Origin: Gluconacetobacter diazotrophicus PA1 5
Lineage (GTDB): Bacteria; Pseudomonadota; Alphaproteobacteria; Acetobacterales; Acetobacteraceae
DNA: 64,000 nt
Reading direction: 5' to 3'
NCBI RefSeq assembly: GCF_000067045.1
Contig: NC_010125.1
Coordinates: forward strand, 522,001-586,000
Shown here: in pieces, positions 46,139 to 55,481 of the stretch
Position numbering within the stretch: the stretch's first letter is position 1
Layout of the letters: each line of letters opens with the position of its first letter
Program-made: the position numbers and the translations under genes
The notes under the pieces: generated by a model
Told to the model about the DNA's origin: nothing
Seen by the model: only the letters and a program-made list of their open reading frames with translations
Databases searched by the model: none

Positions 46139-49100
46139 ATGTGGATCGTCAGGATCGCGCTGAGCCGGCCCTACACGTTCATCGTCCTGGCTTTGCTGCT
46201 GGCCATTCTCGGGCCGCTGACGATCGCCACCATGGCGACCGATATCTTCCCCGCCATCCGCATTCCCGTCATCGGCGTCATCTGGACCTATAACGGCCTG
46301 CCGCCCCAGGAAATGAGCGGCCGGATCACCGCGGGGTTCGAACGCGCGTCGCTGGTCGCGGTCAACGATATCGACCATATCGAATCCCAGTCGATCACCG
46401 GCATGGCCGTCGTGAAGCTGTTCTTCCACGAGGGCGCCAATGTCGATCTGTCCATGAGCCAGGTGACGGCGGTGGCGCAGGCCTGGCTGCGGCAATTGCC
46501 GCCCGGCACCACGCCGCCCTTCATCCTGTCCTACAACGCGTCCAGCGTGCCGATCATCCAGTTGGCGCTGTCCAGCCAGACGATTACCGAACAGGGACTG
46601 TTCGACCTGGCCAACAATTTCGTCCGGACGCAGCTTGCGGGCGTGGCGGGCGCGTCCATTCCCTTTCCCTATGGCGGGCGGCAGCGGCAGATCCAGATCG
46701 ACCTCGACCAGTCCCGCATGCGCGAACGGCATATTTCGGCGCAGGACATCGTCGCGACCATCAACGCCCAGAACCTGATCATCCCCGCCGGGACCGAGAA
46801 GGTCGGCGAATTCGAGTACAACGTGCGGCTGAACGGCAGCCCCGTCCTGGCGCAGGACATGAACGACCTGCCGATCCGCATTGTCAACGGCACCATCATC
46901 TATCTGCATGATGTCGCCCATGCGCGCGACGGGTCGGCGCCGCAGACCAACATCGTCCGCGTCGACGGCCGCCGGGCCACCCTGATGACGATCCAGAAGA
47001 CCGGCGACGCCTCGACGCTGGATATCATCAGCCAGATCAAGGGACGGCTGCCGCTGATCCGTGCCAGTTCGCCGCCGGCGCTGCGCGTCGCGCCGATCGG
47101 CGACCAGTCGGTCTTCGTCAAGGCCGCGATCAGCGGCGTGGTGCGCGAGGGCGCGATCGCGGCGGCGCTGACGGGATTGATGATCCTGCTGTTCCTGGGA
47201 AGCTGGCGCAGCACGATCATCATCACGATCTCGATCCCGCTGTCGATCCTGTGTTCGATCATCGCGCTGTTCTTCCTGGGGCAGACGATCAACATCATGA
47301 CCCTGGGCGGCCTGGCGCTGGCGGTCGGCATCCTGGTCGACGACGCCACCGTGGCCATCGAGAACATCAACGCCCACCTGGAAGCCGGCGAGGAGGTGGA
47401 ACCCGCGATCCTGGCCGGCGCGCAGGAAATCGCCGTGCCCGCCTTCGTCGCGACGCTGTGCATCTGCATCGTCTTCACGCCGATGTTCTTCCTGGGCGGC
47501 GTCGCGCGCTATCTGTTCGTGCCCCTGGCCGAGGCCATCTGCTTCGCCATGTTCGCGTCCTACCTGCTGTCGCGCACCCTGGTGCCGACCCTGGCCAAAT
47601 ACTGGCTCAAGCCGCATCAGACGCACGCGGAAGACGCGCCGACGCGCAATCCGCTGCGGCGGTGGCAGCAGGGATTCGAACGCGGCTTCCAGGGCGTGCG
47701 GGACCGCTATCGCCGGACCCTGGAGGGCACCATCGCCCGCCGGTCGGTGTTCGTTCCTCTTTTTCTCGGCTTCATGCTGGTCTCGCTGCTGCTGTTCCTG
47801 TGGCTGGGCAGCAATTTCTTCCCCTCGGTCGACAGCGGACAGATCAAGCTTCATGTCCGCGCCCACGCCGGATTGCGGGTCGAGGAAACGGCGCGCCTGT
47901 GCGACCAGGTGGAAGATGCCGTCCGTACCGTCATTCCCCCCGCCGAGATCGGCAGCGTGGTGGACAATATCGGCCTGCCGGTCAGCGGCATCAATCTGAC
48001 CTACAGCACTTCGGCCCCCACCACCGCCGCCGATGCCGATATCCTGATCACCCTGTCCGCCACCCACCGCCCGACGGCGGAGTATGTGCGGCGGCTGCGG
48101 GGCAGCCTGGCCGCCGCGTTTCCCGGCGTCACGTTTGCGTTCCTGCCGACGGATATCGTGACCCAGATCCTGAATTTCGGCGCGCCGGCGCCGATCGACG
48201 TTCAGGTCGCGGGCTTCGACCTGACGGCCAACAACCGGTACGCGCAGCGCCTGCTGGCGCGCATCCGCCACGTGCCGGGCATTGCCGACCCTCATATCCA
48301 GCAGGCGTACGACTATCCCGAATTCGATGTCCGCGTCGATCGCAGCCGGGCGGCGGAACTGGGCCTGACGCAACGCGACGTGGCCAACGACCTGCTGGTG
48401 TCGCTGACCGGAACGTTCCAGACCAACCCGACATTCTGGCTCGATACCAAAAACGGCGTATCCTACCCGCTGGTTGCCCAGACGCCGCAGCCCCAGCTCG
48501 ATTCCCTCGACACCCTGCGCGACATCCCGATCGGGGGCACCGGCGGCGCGGGCAACCAGATCCTCGGCGCCGTCGCGACGGTCCTGCGCGGGGTGGGGCC
48601 GTCGGTCGAAACCCATTACAACGTGGCGCCCACGGTCGATCTCTACGCCACGACCCAGGATCGCGACCTGGGCGCGGTGGCGACGGATATCCGCCGGATC
48701 GTCGCCGACATGCACAAGGACCTGCCGCGCGGATCGCGGATCACGGTGCGGGGACAGGCGGAAACGATGAATACGGCCTTCACCGCGCTGTATGCCGGCC
48801 TGGGTTTCGCGACGCTGCTGGTCTATCTGCTGATCGTCGTCAATTTCCAGTCCTGGACCGACGCGTTCATCATCGTGACCGGCACGCCGGTCAGCGTGCC
48901 GGCCCTGACCGGCGCGATCATGAGCATCGGGGTGGCGACGGCCAACAGCATCCTGGTGGTCAGCTTCGCCCGCGACCACATGGACCGCGAGGGCTCGGAC
49001 GCGCACACCGCCGCGGTCGAGGCCGGATATACGCGGTTTCGTCCCGTCCTGATGACTGCCCTGGCCATGATGATCGGCATGGTCCCGATGGCGCTCGGCC

Positions 49101-49261
49101 TGGGCGAGGGGGGCGAGCAGAACGCGCCGCTGGGGCGGGCCGTGATCGGCGGATTGTGCTTCGCGACGACCGCGACGCTCGTGTTCGTGCCGGCGGTGTT
49201 CTCGATGATCCATGGCCGGGGTGCGCGCCCGCCCGCGCCGGAAAACGGGGCCGCGTCGTGA
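46139..49261 (+). CDS. RND-family multidrug efflux permease
   Basis: 1040 residues. A typical RND inner-membrane pump: helix 1 RIALSRPYTFIVLALLLAIL, two large periplasmic loops, and the proton-relay helix 4 LGGLALAVGILVDDATVAIEN, with paired aspartates as in AcrB. The late cluster is GVATANSILVVSFARDH. It exports drugs, solvents or metabolites in exchange for protons. The ATG at 46139 has GGAAGA upstream; an ATG 19 codons earlier (46082) is in frame but has no visible ribosome site. Its TGA overlaps the GTG start of the adaptor gene. The substrate is unknown, and no regulator gene is next to it. Confidence 0.93.
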   Translation: MWIVRIALSRPYTFIVLALLLAILGPLTIATMATDIFPAIRIPVIGVIWTYNGLPPQEMSGRITAGFERASLVAVNDIDHIESQSITGMAVVKLFFHEGANVDLSMSQVTAVAQAWLRQLPPGTTPPFILSYNASSVPIIQLALSSQTITEQGLFDLANNFVRTQLAGVAGASIPFPYGGRQRQIQIDLDQSRMRERHISAQDIVATINAQNLIIPAGTEKVGEFEYNVRLNGSPVLAQDMNDLPIRIVNGTIIYLHDVAHARDGSAPQTNIVRVDGRRATLMTIQKTGDASTLDIISQIKGRLPLIRASSPPALRVAPIGDQSVFVKAAISGVVREGAIAAALTGLMILLFLGSWRSTIIITISIPLSILCSIIALFFLGQTINIMTLGGLALAVGILVDDATVAIENINAHLEAGEEVEPAILAGAQEIAVPAFVATLCICIVFTPMFFLGGVARYLFVPLAEAICFAMFASYLLSRTLVPTLAKYWLKPHQTHAEDAPTRNPLRRWQQGFERGFQGVRDRYRRTLEGTIARRSVFVPLFLGFMLVSLLLFLWLGSNFFPSVDSGQIKLHVRAHAGLRVEETARLCDQVEDAVRTVIPPAEIGSVVDNIGLPVSGINLTYSTSAPTTAADADILITLSATHRPTAEYVRRLRGSLAAAFPGVTFAFLPTDIVTQILNFGAPAPIDVQVAGFDLTANNRYAQRLLARIRHVPGIADPHIQQAYDYPEFDVRVDRSRAAELGLTQRDVANDLLVSLTGTFQTNPTFWLDTKNGVSYPLVAQTPQPQLDSLDTLRDIPIGGTGGAGNQILGAVATVLRGVGPSVETHYNVAPTVDLYATTQDRDLGAVATDIRRIVADMHKDLPRGSRITVRGQAETMNTAFTALYAGLGFATLLVYLLIVVNFQSWTDAFIIVTGTPVSVPALTGAIMSIGVATANSILVVSFARDHMDREGSDAHTAAVEAGYTRFRPVLMTALAMMIGMVPMALGLGEGGEQNAPLGRAVIGGLCFATTATLVFVPAVFSMIHGRGARPPAPENGAAS

Positions 49262-50439
49262 CCGAGGGGCCAAAGGCGGGGCGTGGCCGCGCCGGGCTGC
49301 TGCTGGCCGGTCTTCTTCTGGTCGCGATCGGCGTTGCCGGCTGGGGGATCTGGTCGCGGGTCCATGCCGGACGCAGGCTGGCGCGGGCGACCGATGACGC
49401 CGCCGTCGCGACGGTGGCCGTGGTCCCGGCCCAGGCCGGCCCGGATGTCGAGGAGATCGTGCTGCCCGGCAGCGTCAGCGCCGCGTACGACACGCCGATC
49501 TATGCGCGGACCAGCGGATATATCCAGCGCTGGTATACCGATATCGGAACGCGGGTGAAAGCGGGCGATCTGCTGGCGACGATCGAATCCCCGGAAATCG
49601 ACCAGCAGCTTCGCCAGGCGCGCGCCGACCTGATGACCGCGCGCGCCAACAACATGGTGGCGCAGGCGACGGCCCGGCGGGTGCATGCCCTGCTGCCGAC
49701 ACGTTCGGTCTCCGCGCAGCAGAACGATCAGGCCGCCAGCGACGCCGCCGCCCGCGCCGCCACCGTGGCCTCGAACGAGGCCAACGTGCAGCGGCTGGAA
49801 CAATTGGTGGGGTTCGAAAAAGTCGTGGCACCCTACGACGGTATCGTCACGGCGCGCGAGACCGACAATGGCAGCCTGATCACCGCCGGCAGCGGCAGCG
49901 GCGCGGAACTGTTCCGCGTTACCGATACGAGCTGGCTGCGGGTCTATGTCCAGGTTCCGCAGACCTATGCGCCGGATATCCGGATCGGCCTTCCGGTCGA
50001 ACTCCGCTTTCCGGAATATCCGGGGCGCGCCTTCCCGGCCACGCTGACCCGCACGGCGGGCGCGTTGCAGCCGGACGCCCGGACCCTGCTGGTGCAGCTT
50101 CGCGCCGACAACGCCCAGGGCGCGCTGCTGCCCGGCGGCTATACCGAGGTCCATTTCAAGCTGCGCCGCGCGGATCGGGGCGTGCGGATTCCCGCCAACG
50201 CCCTGCTGTTCCGGGCCGAAGGGCTGCGGGTCGCCACCCTGTCGCCGGACGGACGGGCCAGCCTGCACGCGATCACGCAGGGACGCGATTTCGGGACGAC
50301 GGTCGAAATCCTGACCGGCATCGCCCCCGGGGACCGGGTCATCCTCAACCCGCCATCCTCGCTGGCGGATGGCGAGCGCGTGCATGTCGCATCCCCGGCC
50401 CCTGCCCAGGCGGCAGCCAGGCCGGACCGGCATCCGTGA
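49258..50439 (+). CDS. RND efflux periplasmic adaptor (membrane fusion protein)
   Basis: 393 residues from a GTG start that overlaps the pump stop (GTGA). An N-terminal membrane anchor (LLLAGLLLVAIGVAGWGIW) precedes a lipoyl half-motif YARTSGYIQRWYTDIGTRVKAGDLLA. A helical hairpin of about 90 residues follows, then the second lipoyl half VVAPYDGIVTARETDNG and beta-barrel parts such as WLRVYVQVPQ. It links the inner-membrane pump to the outer-membrane channel. Its own stop overlaps the next start, so all three subunits should be made in fixed ratio. Confidence 0.93.
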   Translation: MTEGPKAGRGRAGLLLAGLLLVAIGVAGWGIWSRVHAGRRLARATDDAAVATVAVVPAQAGPDVEEIVLPGSVSAAYDTPIYARTSGYIQRWYTDIGTRVKAGDLLATIESPEIDQQLRQARADLMTARANNMVAQATARRVHALLPTRSVSAQQNDQAASDAAARAATVASNEANVQRLEQLVGFEKVVAPYDGIVTARETDNGSLITAGSGSGAELFRVTDTSWLRVYVQVPQTYAPDIRIGLPVELRFPEYPGRAFPATLTRTAGALQPDARTLLVQLRADNAQGALLPGGYTEVHFKLRRADRGVRIPANALLFRAEGLRVATLSPDGRASLHAITQGRDFGTTVEILTGIAPGDRVILNPPSSLADGERVHVASPAPAQAAARPDRHP

Positions 50440-51848
50440 TGTCATGCCACAGCCGCGCGTGGCGTGTCCTGATGCTGCTGGCGGCCATGGTACCGGCTGC
50501 CTGCGACCTGGCGCCGCGCTATGCGCCGCCCGTGGCGCCGGTCCCGGCATCGTTCAAGGAACGGGACGGATGGGCCCTGGCGGTGCCGGGGGACGATGTG
50601 CCGAAGGGGCCATGGTGGCGGATCTTCCACGATCCTGTTCTCGATGCGCTGGAAGACCGGGTCACGATCGCGAACCAGGACCTGCGGGTCGCCGTCGCGC
50701 AATATGACGAAGCCCGCGCCGACGCCCGCACGGCCCAGGCCGGCTATTACCCCACGCTGGATTTCACCGGTTCCGCGTCGCGATCGGGCCTGTCGCGCGA
50801 AACCGCGAACGTGTTCAACAAGTCGACCTTCAACAGCTACAGCCTGGGCCTGGACCTGCAATACGAGGTCGACGTCTGGGGCCGCGTCCGCAATACCGCG
50901 AAGGCCGGCCGGGCACGGGCGCAGGCCAGCGCCGGGGACCTCGCCACGGTCGATCTCAGCCTTCATGCCGAACTCGCGACCGATTACTTCACGCTGCGCG
51001 GCTACGACGCCATGCAGGCGGTCCTGGACCAGACGGTCGGCAATTACCGGCATGCGCTGGCCCTGACCCAGGCGCAGTTCGATGTCGGCTACGCGGCGCA
51101 GCCCGATGTATCCGCCGCCACCGCGCAGCTCGACGGGCTGCTGACCCAGGCCGCCGACAACCGGTTGCGGCGGGCCATGCTGGAACATGCTATCGCCATC
51201 CTGACCGGCCAGCCGCCGGCGACATTCGCCGTCGCGGCGCGTTCGCTCGATTCCGCCCCGCCCCCGATCGCCCCCGGCCTGCCGGTGGCGCTGCTGCAGC
51301 GCCGGCCGGACATCGCGGCGGCGGAACGGCGCGTCGCGGCGGCCAACGCCGATATCGGCGTGGCGCGGGCGGCGTATTTTCCCGCTTTCAACATCAACGC
51401 CATGATGGGCGTGCAGGCCGCCATGCCCAACCACCTTCTGGTAGCGCCGGCCCAGGCCTGGTCCTTCGGCCCGGAAGCGCTGCTGAACGTGTTCGACGGC
51501 GGCCGGCGCGCCGCCCTGAACGCGCATGCCCGCGCGGTTTATGACGAGGAGGTCGCGCGCTATCGGCAGACGGTCCTCGATGCCTGCCGCGATGTCGAGG
51601 ACAGCCTCGTCTCCCTGCGTCGTCTGGCCGAGGAATCCGCCACGCAGCAGCAGGCCGTCATCGCGGCGCAGGACGCGACGCATCGCGCGGGCGAACTCAA
51701 TACCGGCGGGCTCGCCAGCTACTACAACGTCATCCTCGCACGGAATATCGAACTGTCCGACCGGCTGTCTGAGGTCGATATCCGCGTGCGCCGGATGACG
51801 GCGTCGGTGGCGCTGATCAAGGCACTGGGCGGGGGATGGGGCGGATAA
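50439..51848 (+). CDS. RND efflux outer-membrane lipoprotein, NodT/OprM family
   Basis: 469 residues. The signal peptide ends AAMVPAAC-D, a lipobox-type site at Cys23, so the channel is lipid-anchored. The mature part begins LAPRYAPPVAPVPASF, typical of the NodT family. It has the two repeated TolC-like helical segments, including AVAQYDEARADARTAQAGYY and LQRRPDIAAAERRVAAANAD. It forms the trimeric outer-membrane exit duct. I use the ATG at 50439, which shares a base with the adaptor TGA; a GTG at 50436 is in frame. Confidence 0.92.
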   Translation: MSCHSRAWRVLMLLAAMVPAACDLAPRYAPPVAPVPASFKERDGWALAVPGDDVPKGPWWRIFHDPVLDALEDRVTIANQDLRVAVAQYDEARADARTAQAGYYPTLDFTGSASRSGLSRETANVFNKSTFNSYSLGLDLQYEVDVWGRVRNTAKAGRARAQASAGDLATVDLSLHAELATDYFTLRGYDAMQAVLDQTVGNYRHALALTQAQFDVGYAAQPDVSAATAQLDGLLTQAADNRLRRAMLEHAIAILTGQPPATFAVAARSLDSAPPPIAPGLPVALLQRRPDIAAAERRVAAANADIGVARAAYFPAFNINAMMGVQAAMPNHLLVAPAQAWSFGPEALLNVFDGGRRAALNAHARAVYDEEVARYRQTVLDACRDVEDSLVSLRRLAEESATQQQAVIAAQDATHRAGELNTGGLASYYNVILARNIELSDRLSEVDIRVRRMTASVALIKALGGGWGG

Positions 51849-51855
51849 AGCAGAT

Positions 51856-51883
51856 CGTGATGAGGTGGGATCACCTCATCACG
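51856..51883. terminator. Hairpin between convergent efflux and VOC genes
   Basis: CGTGATGAGGTG (51856-51867) and CACCTCATCACG (51872-51883) form a perfect 12-bp stem with loop GGAT, filling the 39-base gap between convergent stops. It is a likely bidirectional terminator despite having no long T-run. Confidence 0.65.
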
Positions 51884-51887
51884 CGCT

Positions 51888-52676
51888 CTAAGGTTTGGGG
51901 GCCACCATCGCGAAGATCGCCCCTTGCGGGTCCCGGCACTGGGCGATCCAGCGCTCGCCGGGCACGTGGTGCGGGCCGTTGATCAGCGTGCCGCCGGCCT
52001 CGTGGACGCGTGCGATGGCGGGCCCGATTTCTTCCGTATTGAAATAATACAGCCAGAACGGGGCCGGAACCGAATCGGCCTTCTTCATCATGCCGCCGAC
52101 CGGCGGTCCGCCGGTCGCGAAAAGCTGATAGATCCCCATCGGGCCCATATCCATCGTTTCGGCCTTCGTCCATCCGAACAATCCGGCATAGAAGCCGAAG
52201 GCGGCCTCGCGGTCGATGGCATGCAGTTCGTGCCAGCCCACATGGCCCGGCGTGCCCTCCTGCACGGGGGGCATCGGGTCTTCGCCCGTTGCCTGGAACA
52301 GCGCAAAGATCGCCCCCTGCGGATCGGCGACGACGGCAAACCGGCCCACGCCCGGAATGTCCTGGGGGGCGCGGTGGATGGCGCCGCCGGCCTGCGTGAC
52401 GCGTGCCGCGACGGCATCGACATCGCCAACCGCGACGTAGCCGATCCAGCCTGTCCGCACCGCGTCGTCCCGTGCGGCCCGCGCCACCTCCAGCAGGCCG
52501 CCGACCGGCCTGCACCGGCACTGAGCATCGTATAGTGCCAGTCCGGGCAAACCGGAATCCCTGGCGCTCCATCCGATGACGGAGCGATAGAACGCCGTGG
52601 CGGCGTCGGCGTCGGTGGTGACCAGTTCATACCAGACGAACCGGTCCACGGAAGGCAACATGGTGGAGGTGGACAT
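51888..52676 (-). CDS. Two-domain VOC (glyoxalase/bleomycin resistance) protein
   Basis: 262 residues with two tandem vicinal-oxygen-chelate modules. The first begins VDRFVWYELVTTDADAATAF (about residue 10), the second GHVGWHELHAIDREAAFGFY (about 143). Each ends with the DPQGAIFA-type strand (VVADPQGAIFALFQATGE; QCRDPQGAIFAMVAP). Such proteins bind a metal and act on small electrophiles or antibiotics, or have lost activity; this group resembles the mycobacterial CFP30B type. The substrate is unknown. It lies 48 bases downstream of the NnrU gene and may be co-transcribed. Confidence 0.88.
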   Translation of the reverse strand: MSTSTMLPSVDRFVWYELVTTDADAATAFYRSVIGWSARDSGLPGLALYDAQCRCRPVGGLLEVARAARDDAVRTGWIGYVAVGDVDAVAARVTQAGGAIHRAPQDIPGVGRFAVVADPQGAIFALFQATGEDPMPPVQEGTPGHVGWHELHAIDREAAFGFYAGLFGWTKAETMDMGPMGIYQLFATGGPPVGGMMKKADSVPAPFWLYYFNTEEIGPAIARVHEAGGTLINGPHHVPGERWIAQCRDPQGAIFAMVAPKP

Positions 52677-52724
52677 GGTGGTTCCCCCTGCTGGGAATGA
52701 TCGTGGTGTCGCTCCCGCCTTTCA

Positions 52725-53306
52725 TCAAGCACCCAGGGCGGGAACACCGATCAGGATGCGGTGCAGCCACGCCGCCATGCCGATCCAGGCGATGGCGCCG
52801 ATGGCCACCGCCGCCACGTCGCCCCGCGCCGTTCCGGCCGGATAGAGTGTTCCGGCCGCCCGGTCGCGACGGCGGGACATCGCGAAATCCAGCGCGGCCC
52901 ACAGCAGGAACGGCCCGAACAGCACCAGGTCATGCACCATGCCGGTCGCCAGCAGATGGCCGAACGCCCAGGCCTTGACCCCCGCCAGCATCGGATGGCC
53001 CAGACGGGCCTTGAGGTGATTGCCCGGCACATAGGCCGCCGCGACCAGCACGAAGGCCACCAGCATGAACAGCGCGTTGGCATGGCGCAGCCACGCCGGG
53101 GGGCTGTACAGCAGGTACGGCTGCATTCGCGCCCCGCCGAATCCCGTCACGATCAGCACCAGGCCGATGGCCGAGACCAGCGAGAACACGCCCTTCCAGC
53201 CCCCTTCGCCCAGCGCGGCGATCTGCCGCGCCCGCCAGGCCGGCGCGACCATATGCACCGAATGCATGCCCAGAAAGACGACCAGACCGCAGATCAGCAG
53301 CAGCAT
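52725..53306 (-). CDS. NnrU family inner-membrane protein
   Basis: 193 residues, about five membrane segments. It starts MLLLICGLVVFLGMHSVHMV with the NnrU histidine-rich first helix, and continues PYLLYSPPAWLRHANALFML and NHLKARLGHPMLAGVKAWAFGHLL. NnrU proteins are linked to denitrification and nitric oxide response in Rhodobacter, and relatives include isoprenoid-modifying enzymes (15-cis-zeta-carotene isomerase). No nitrogen oxide gene is nearby, so the role here is open. GAAGGGGCG precedes the ATG at 53306; the longer upstream frame lacks such a site. Confidence 0.87.
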   Translation of the reverse strand: MLLLICGLVVFLGMHSVHMVAPAWRARQIAALGEGGWKGVFSLVSAIGLVLIVTGFGGARMQPYLLYSPPAWLRHANALFMLVAFVLVAAAYVPGNHLKARLGHPMLAGVKAWAFGHLLATGMVHDLVLFGPFLLWAALDFAMSRRRDRAAGTLYPAGTARGDVAAVAIGAIAWIGMAAWLHRILIGVPALGA

Positions 53307-53484
53307 GACGCGACGCCCCTTCGATGCCGTGGCCGCAACGGGTGGGACAGGGACCGGTTTCCGCAGGACGATCCACCATCGCGGCTTCACGATCCGGTGG
53401 GCGTGTTGCGGCAGGGGGGCGGTGTCTCTATCCGGTAGGGGGCATCCGGGTGCCCGGCAGGAAGCGTTCTTTTGCGAGTAAACA

Positions 53485-54747
53485 ATGTTTCGATCGAATT
53501 GCCCCCGTCCCATCCGCCGCGGCGGCCTGACGGGGGCAGGGCTTCTGGCGGTGACGGCCCTGGTGTGCGGGCCCTGCCTCCCCTCCGTCGCCCGGGCGGC
53601 CGGCGGCACGGGCTGGGTCGACGGGATCACGGTCGACGGGCAGATCGAAGGCGGGATCAACGCCAATCCCGCCCGGCCGGCGAACGGCAATAATTTCGGG
53701 GAGTTCTTCGGCGACCATGCCAACCAGGCGCAACTGGACCAGGTGACGATCACGGTCAGCCGCCCGGTGGACCAGGCGTCCAGCGATTATCAGGTCGGCT
53801 TCGTCGTGCGCGGAATGTATGGCGCCGATACGCGGTATTACAACATCGCCGGAATATCGGACCGCACGATCGCCGGGCGGTACCAGATCATGCCGGCGCA
53901 GGCGCATGTCGATCTGCACCTGCCCTGGGTGACGCGGCATGGGCTGGACATGCAGGCCGGCATCCTGGCATCGCCCATGGGGGTGGAATCCCTCGATCCG
54001 GCCACCCGGCCGTTCTATACCCTGGCTTATACGACGCAATATTCGACACCGTTCGAACATGTCGGCGCGATGTTCCAGTGGCATGCGACCGACAGGCTGG
54101 ATGCGCTGTTCGGCGTCGATACCGGCAACCAGACCAGCTTTGGCGGGGGCGACGACAACAACGCGGCGGCCGGCTATTTCGGCGTGGCGGGCAACGGCTT
54201 CCTGGGCGGAAACCTGTCCTTCGTCTATCTGGGCCGCGTCGGGCCCGAAAACGCGGTGCGCGCGCTGGGCCCGCGCGCCAACAGCGCGCAACGGTTCTGG
54301 AACGATCTGAATGCCACCTACAAGATCGACGATCGCCTGTCGCTGACGGGGGAATTCAACGTCCTGCATGACGAGGGGCTGCGCGCCGATACGGTCAGCT
54401 TCGTCAGTTTCCTCAGCTATCAGGTCACCCCCGGCCTGACCTTCAACTACCGTGGCGAGATCTATCGCGACAATACCGGCCTGCTCGTCACCAGTTTCCT
54501 GGGAAACAACGCCTATATGCAGGCCCTGCTGGGAGAGCCCGCGGCCACGCAATCGGCGCCGCCCACCACGTATGGCGCGCTGACGCTGGGTGTCACGTGG
54601 CATCCTGCCCTGGGTCATCATGTCAAGCTGTTCGAGATCCGGCCCGAAATCCGGTTCGACCGGTCGCTGAACGGAACAAGACCTTTCAACGATCTGCGCA
54701 ATGTCGGGATGTTCACGTTCGGGGCGGATGCCGTGCTTGGATTCTAG
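53485..54747 (+). CDS. Outer-membrane beta-barrel porin (BBP2/OmpL-like)
   Basis: 420 residues. The long signal peptide, with an arginine-rich start and hydrophobic stretch, ends LPSVARA-A. The first mature strand GWVDGITVDGQIEGGINANP is typical of the BBP2 porin family. Strands continue LDMQAGILASPMGVESLDP and FSTPFEHVGAMFQWH-like text, and the barrel ends FTFGADAVLGF, with a terminal phenylalanine. It should be a diffusion channel of unknown selectivity. It is divergent from NnrU across 178 bases and is followed by a PsiE-family gene 102 bases on. Confidence 0.82.
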   Translation: MFRSNCPRPIRRGGLTGAGLLAVTALVCGPCLPSVARAAGGTGWVDGITVDGQIEGGINANPARPANGNNFGEFFGDHANQAQLDQVTITVSRPVDQASSDYQVGFVVRGMYGADTRYYNIAGISDRTIAGRYQIMPAQAHVDLHLPWVTRHGLDMQAGILASPMGVESLDPATRPFYTLAYTTQYSTPFEHVGAMFQWHATDRLDALFGVDTGNQTSFGGGDDNNAAAGYFGVAGNGFLGGNLSFVYLGRVGPENAVRALGPRANSAQRFWNDLNATYKIDDRLSLTGEFNVLHDEGLRADTVSFVSFLSYQVTPGLTFNYRGEIYRDNTGLLVTSFLGNNAYMQALLGEPAATQSAPPTTYGALTLGVTWHPALGHHVKLFEIRPEIRFDRSLNGTRPFNDLRNVGMFTFGADAVLGF

Positions 54748-54849
54748 AGTCCTGTCCGGTTCCAAGACGAATCAGGTCTTTTTGCTTCTTCTTCCGAAGA
54801 AAAGGAAGATATCTTTCCGTCCAGACCCCCATCGGACGAGAGGAAATTT

Positions 54850-55320
54850 ATGATCAAGACCATACCAGGGTTCATGAGGATCGCGAAAATATTCGATCTG
54901 TTCGAAGAAATTGCGATGCTCGTCCTGACCCTGTCGATCATCATCGTGGCCTCCGTCGGATTGTTCCATGTCGTGGTCGCCGTCGGCGCCATGGTCCTTA
55001 CGACCGGACTGGCGCCGACCGATCCGGCGATGCTGCAGGCGATATTCGGCCTGTTCTTCACGGTGCTGATCGCGCTGGAATTCAAGCATTCCATTCTTGT
55101 CATGCCGGATGTGCAGCCGCACAGCATGGTCCGCATGCGCTCCGTCCTGCTGATCGGCATGATGGCGACCGTGCGGAAATTCATCGTCCTCGACCTCAGC
55201 GGGGTGAACGTCATGGAAATGCTCGCCCTGTCCGCGTCGGTACTGGCCCTGGGCCTCGTCTACTGGTTCGTGCGGACGCCCGCGTCGGTGGCCGGTTCGG
55301 CGGAAACCGGCGTTTCCTGA
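54850..55320 (+). CDS. PsiE family (phosphate-starvation-inducible type) membrane protein
   Basis: 156 residues with four predicted membrane helices. The PsiE pattern is visible: ALEFKHSILV in the second loop, VRKFIVLDLSGVNVMEMLAL, and a last helix ASVLALGLVYWFVR. In E. coli psiE belongs to the Pho regulon but its biochemical role is unknown. AGGAAA lies just before the ATG. It may be co-transcribed with the porin upstream. Confidence 0.87.
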   Translation: MIKTIPGFMRIAKIFDLFEEIAMLVLTLSIIIVASVGLFHVVVAVGAMVLTTGLAPTDPAMLQAIFGLFFTVLIALEFKHSILVMPDVQPHSMVRMRSVLLIGMMATVRKFIVLDLSGVNVMEMLALSASVLALGLVYWFVRTPASVAGSAETGVS

Positions 55321-55321
55321 T

Positions 55322-55350
55322 CGGCCCGCGTGGCCGGCGCCTGCGGGCCG
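55322..55350 (+). terminator. GC-rich hairpin after the PsiE-family gene
   Basis: CGGCCCGC and GCGGGCCG pair across a 13-base loop directly after the stop. No T-tract follows, so its strength as a terminator is doubtful. Confidence 0.35.
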
Positions 55351-55481
55351 TCATGGTTTCACGTGCAACACCGGACCGCGTGGCCAGAAGATCCTTTCCC
55401 GCATGCGCCGGTCGATGATATGGCCAATCGGCCGGCGCGCGCCGGTTTCAGCGCCCCGGTTGCAGCTCAAGGAAACGCATC

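Noticed and set aside
46070-49273. A 1067-codon minus-strand frame opposite the RND pump
   Set aside because: It mirrors the pump frame, has a biased Arg/Asp/His/Gln composition and no recognisable domain. It is a codon-bias artefact.
54786-54805. TTCTTC-C-GAAGAA symmetry between the porin and PsiE-family genes
   Set aside because: The one-base loop cannot form a hairpin, and the A/G-rich surroundings make chance symmetry likely.
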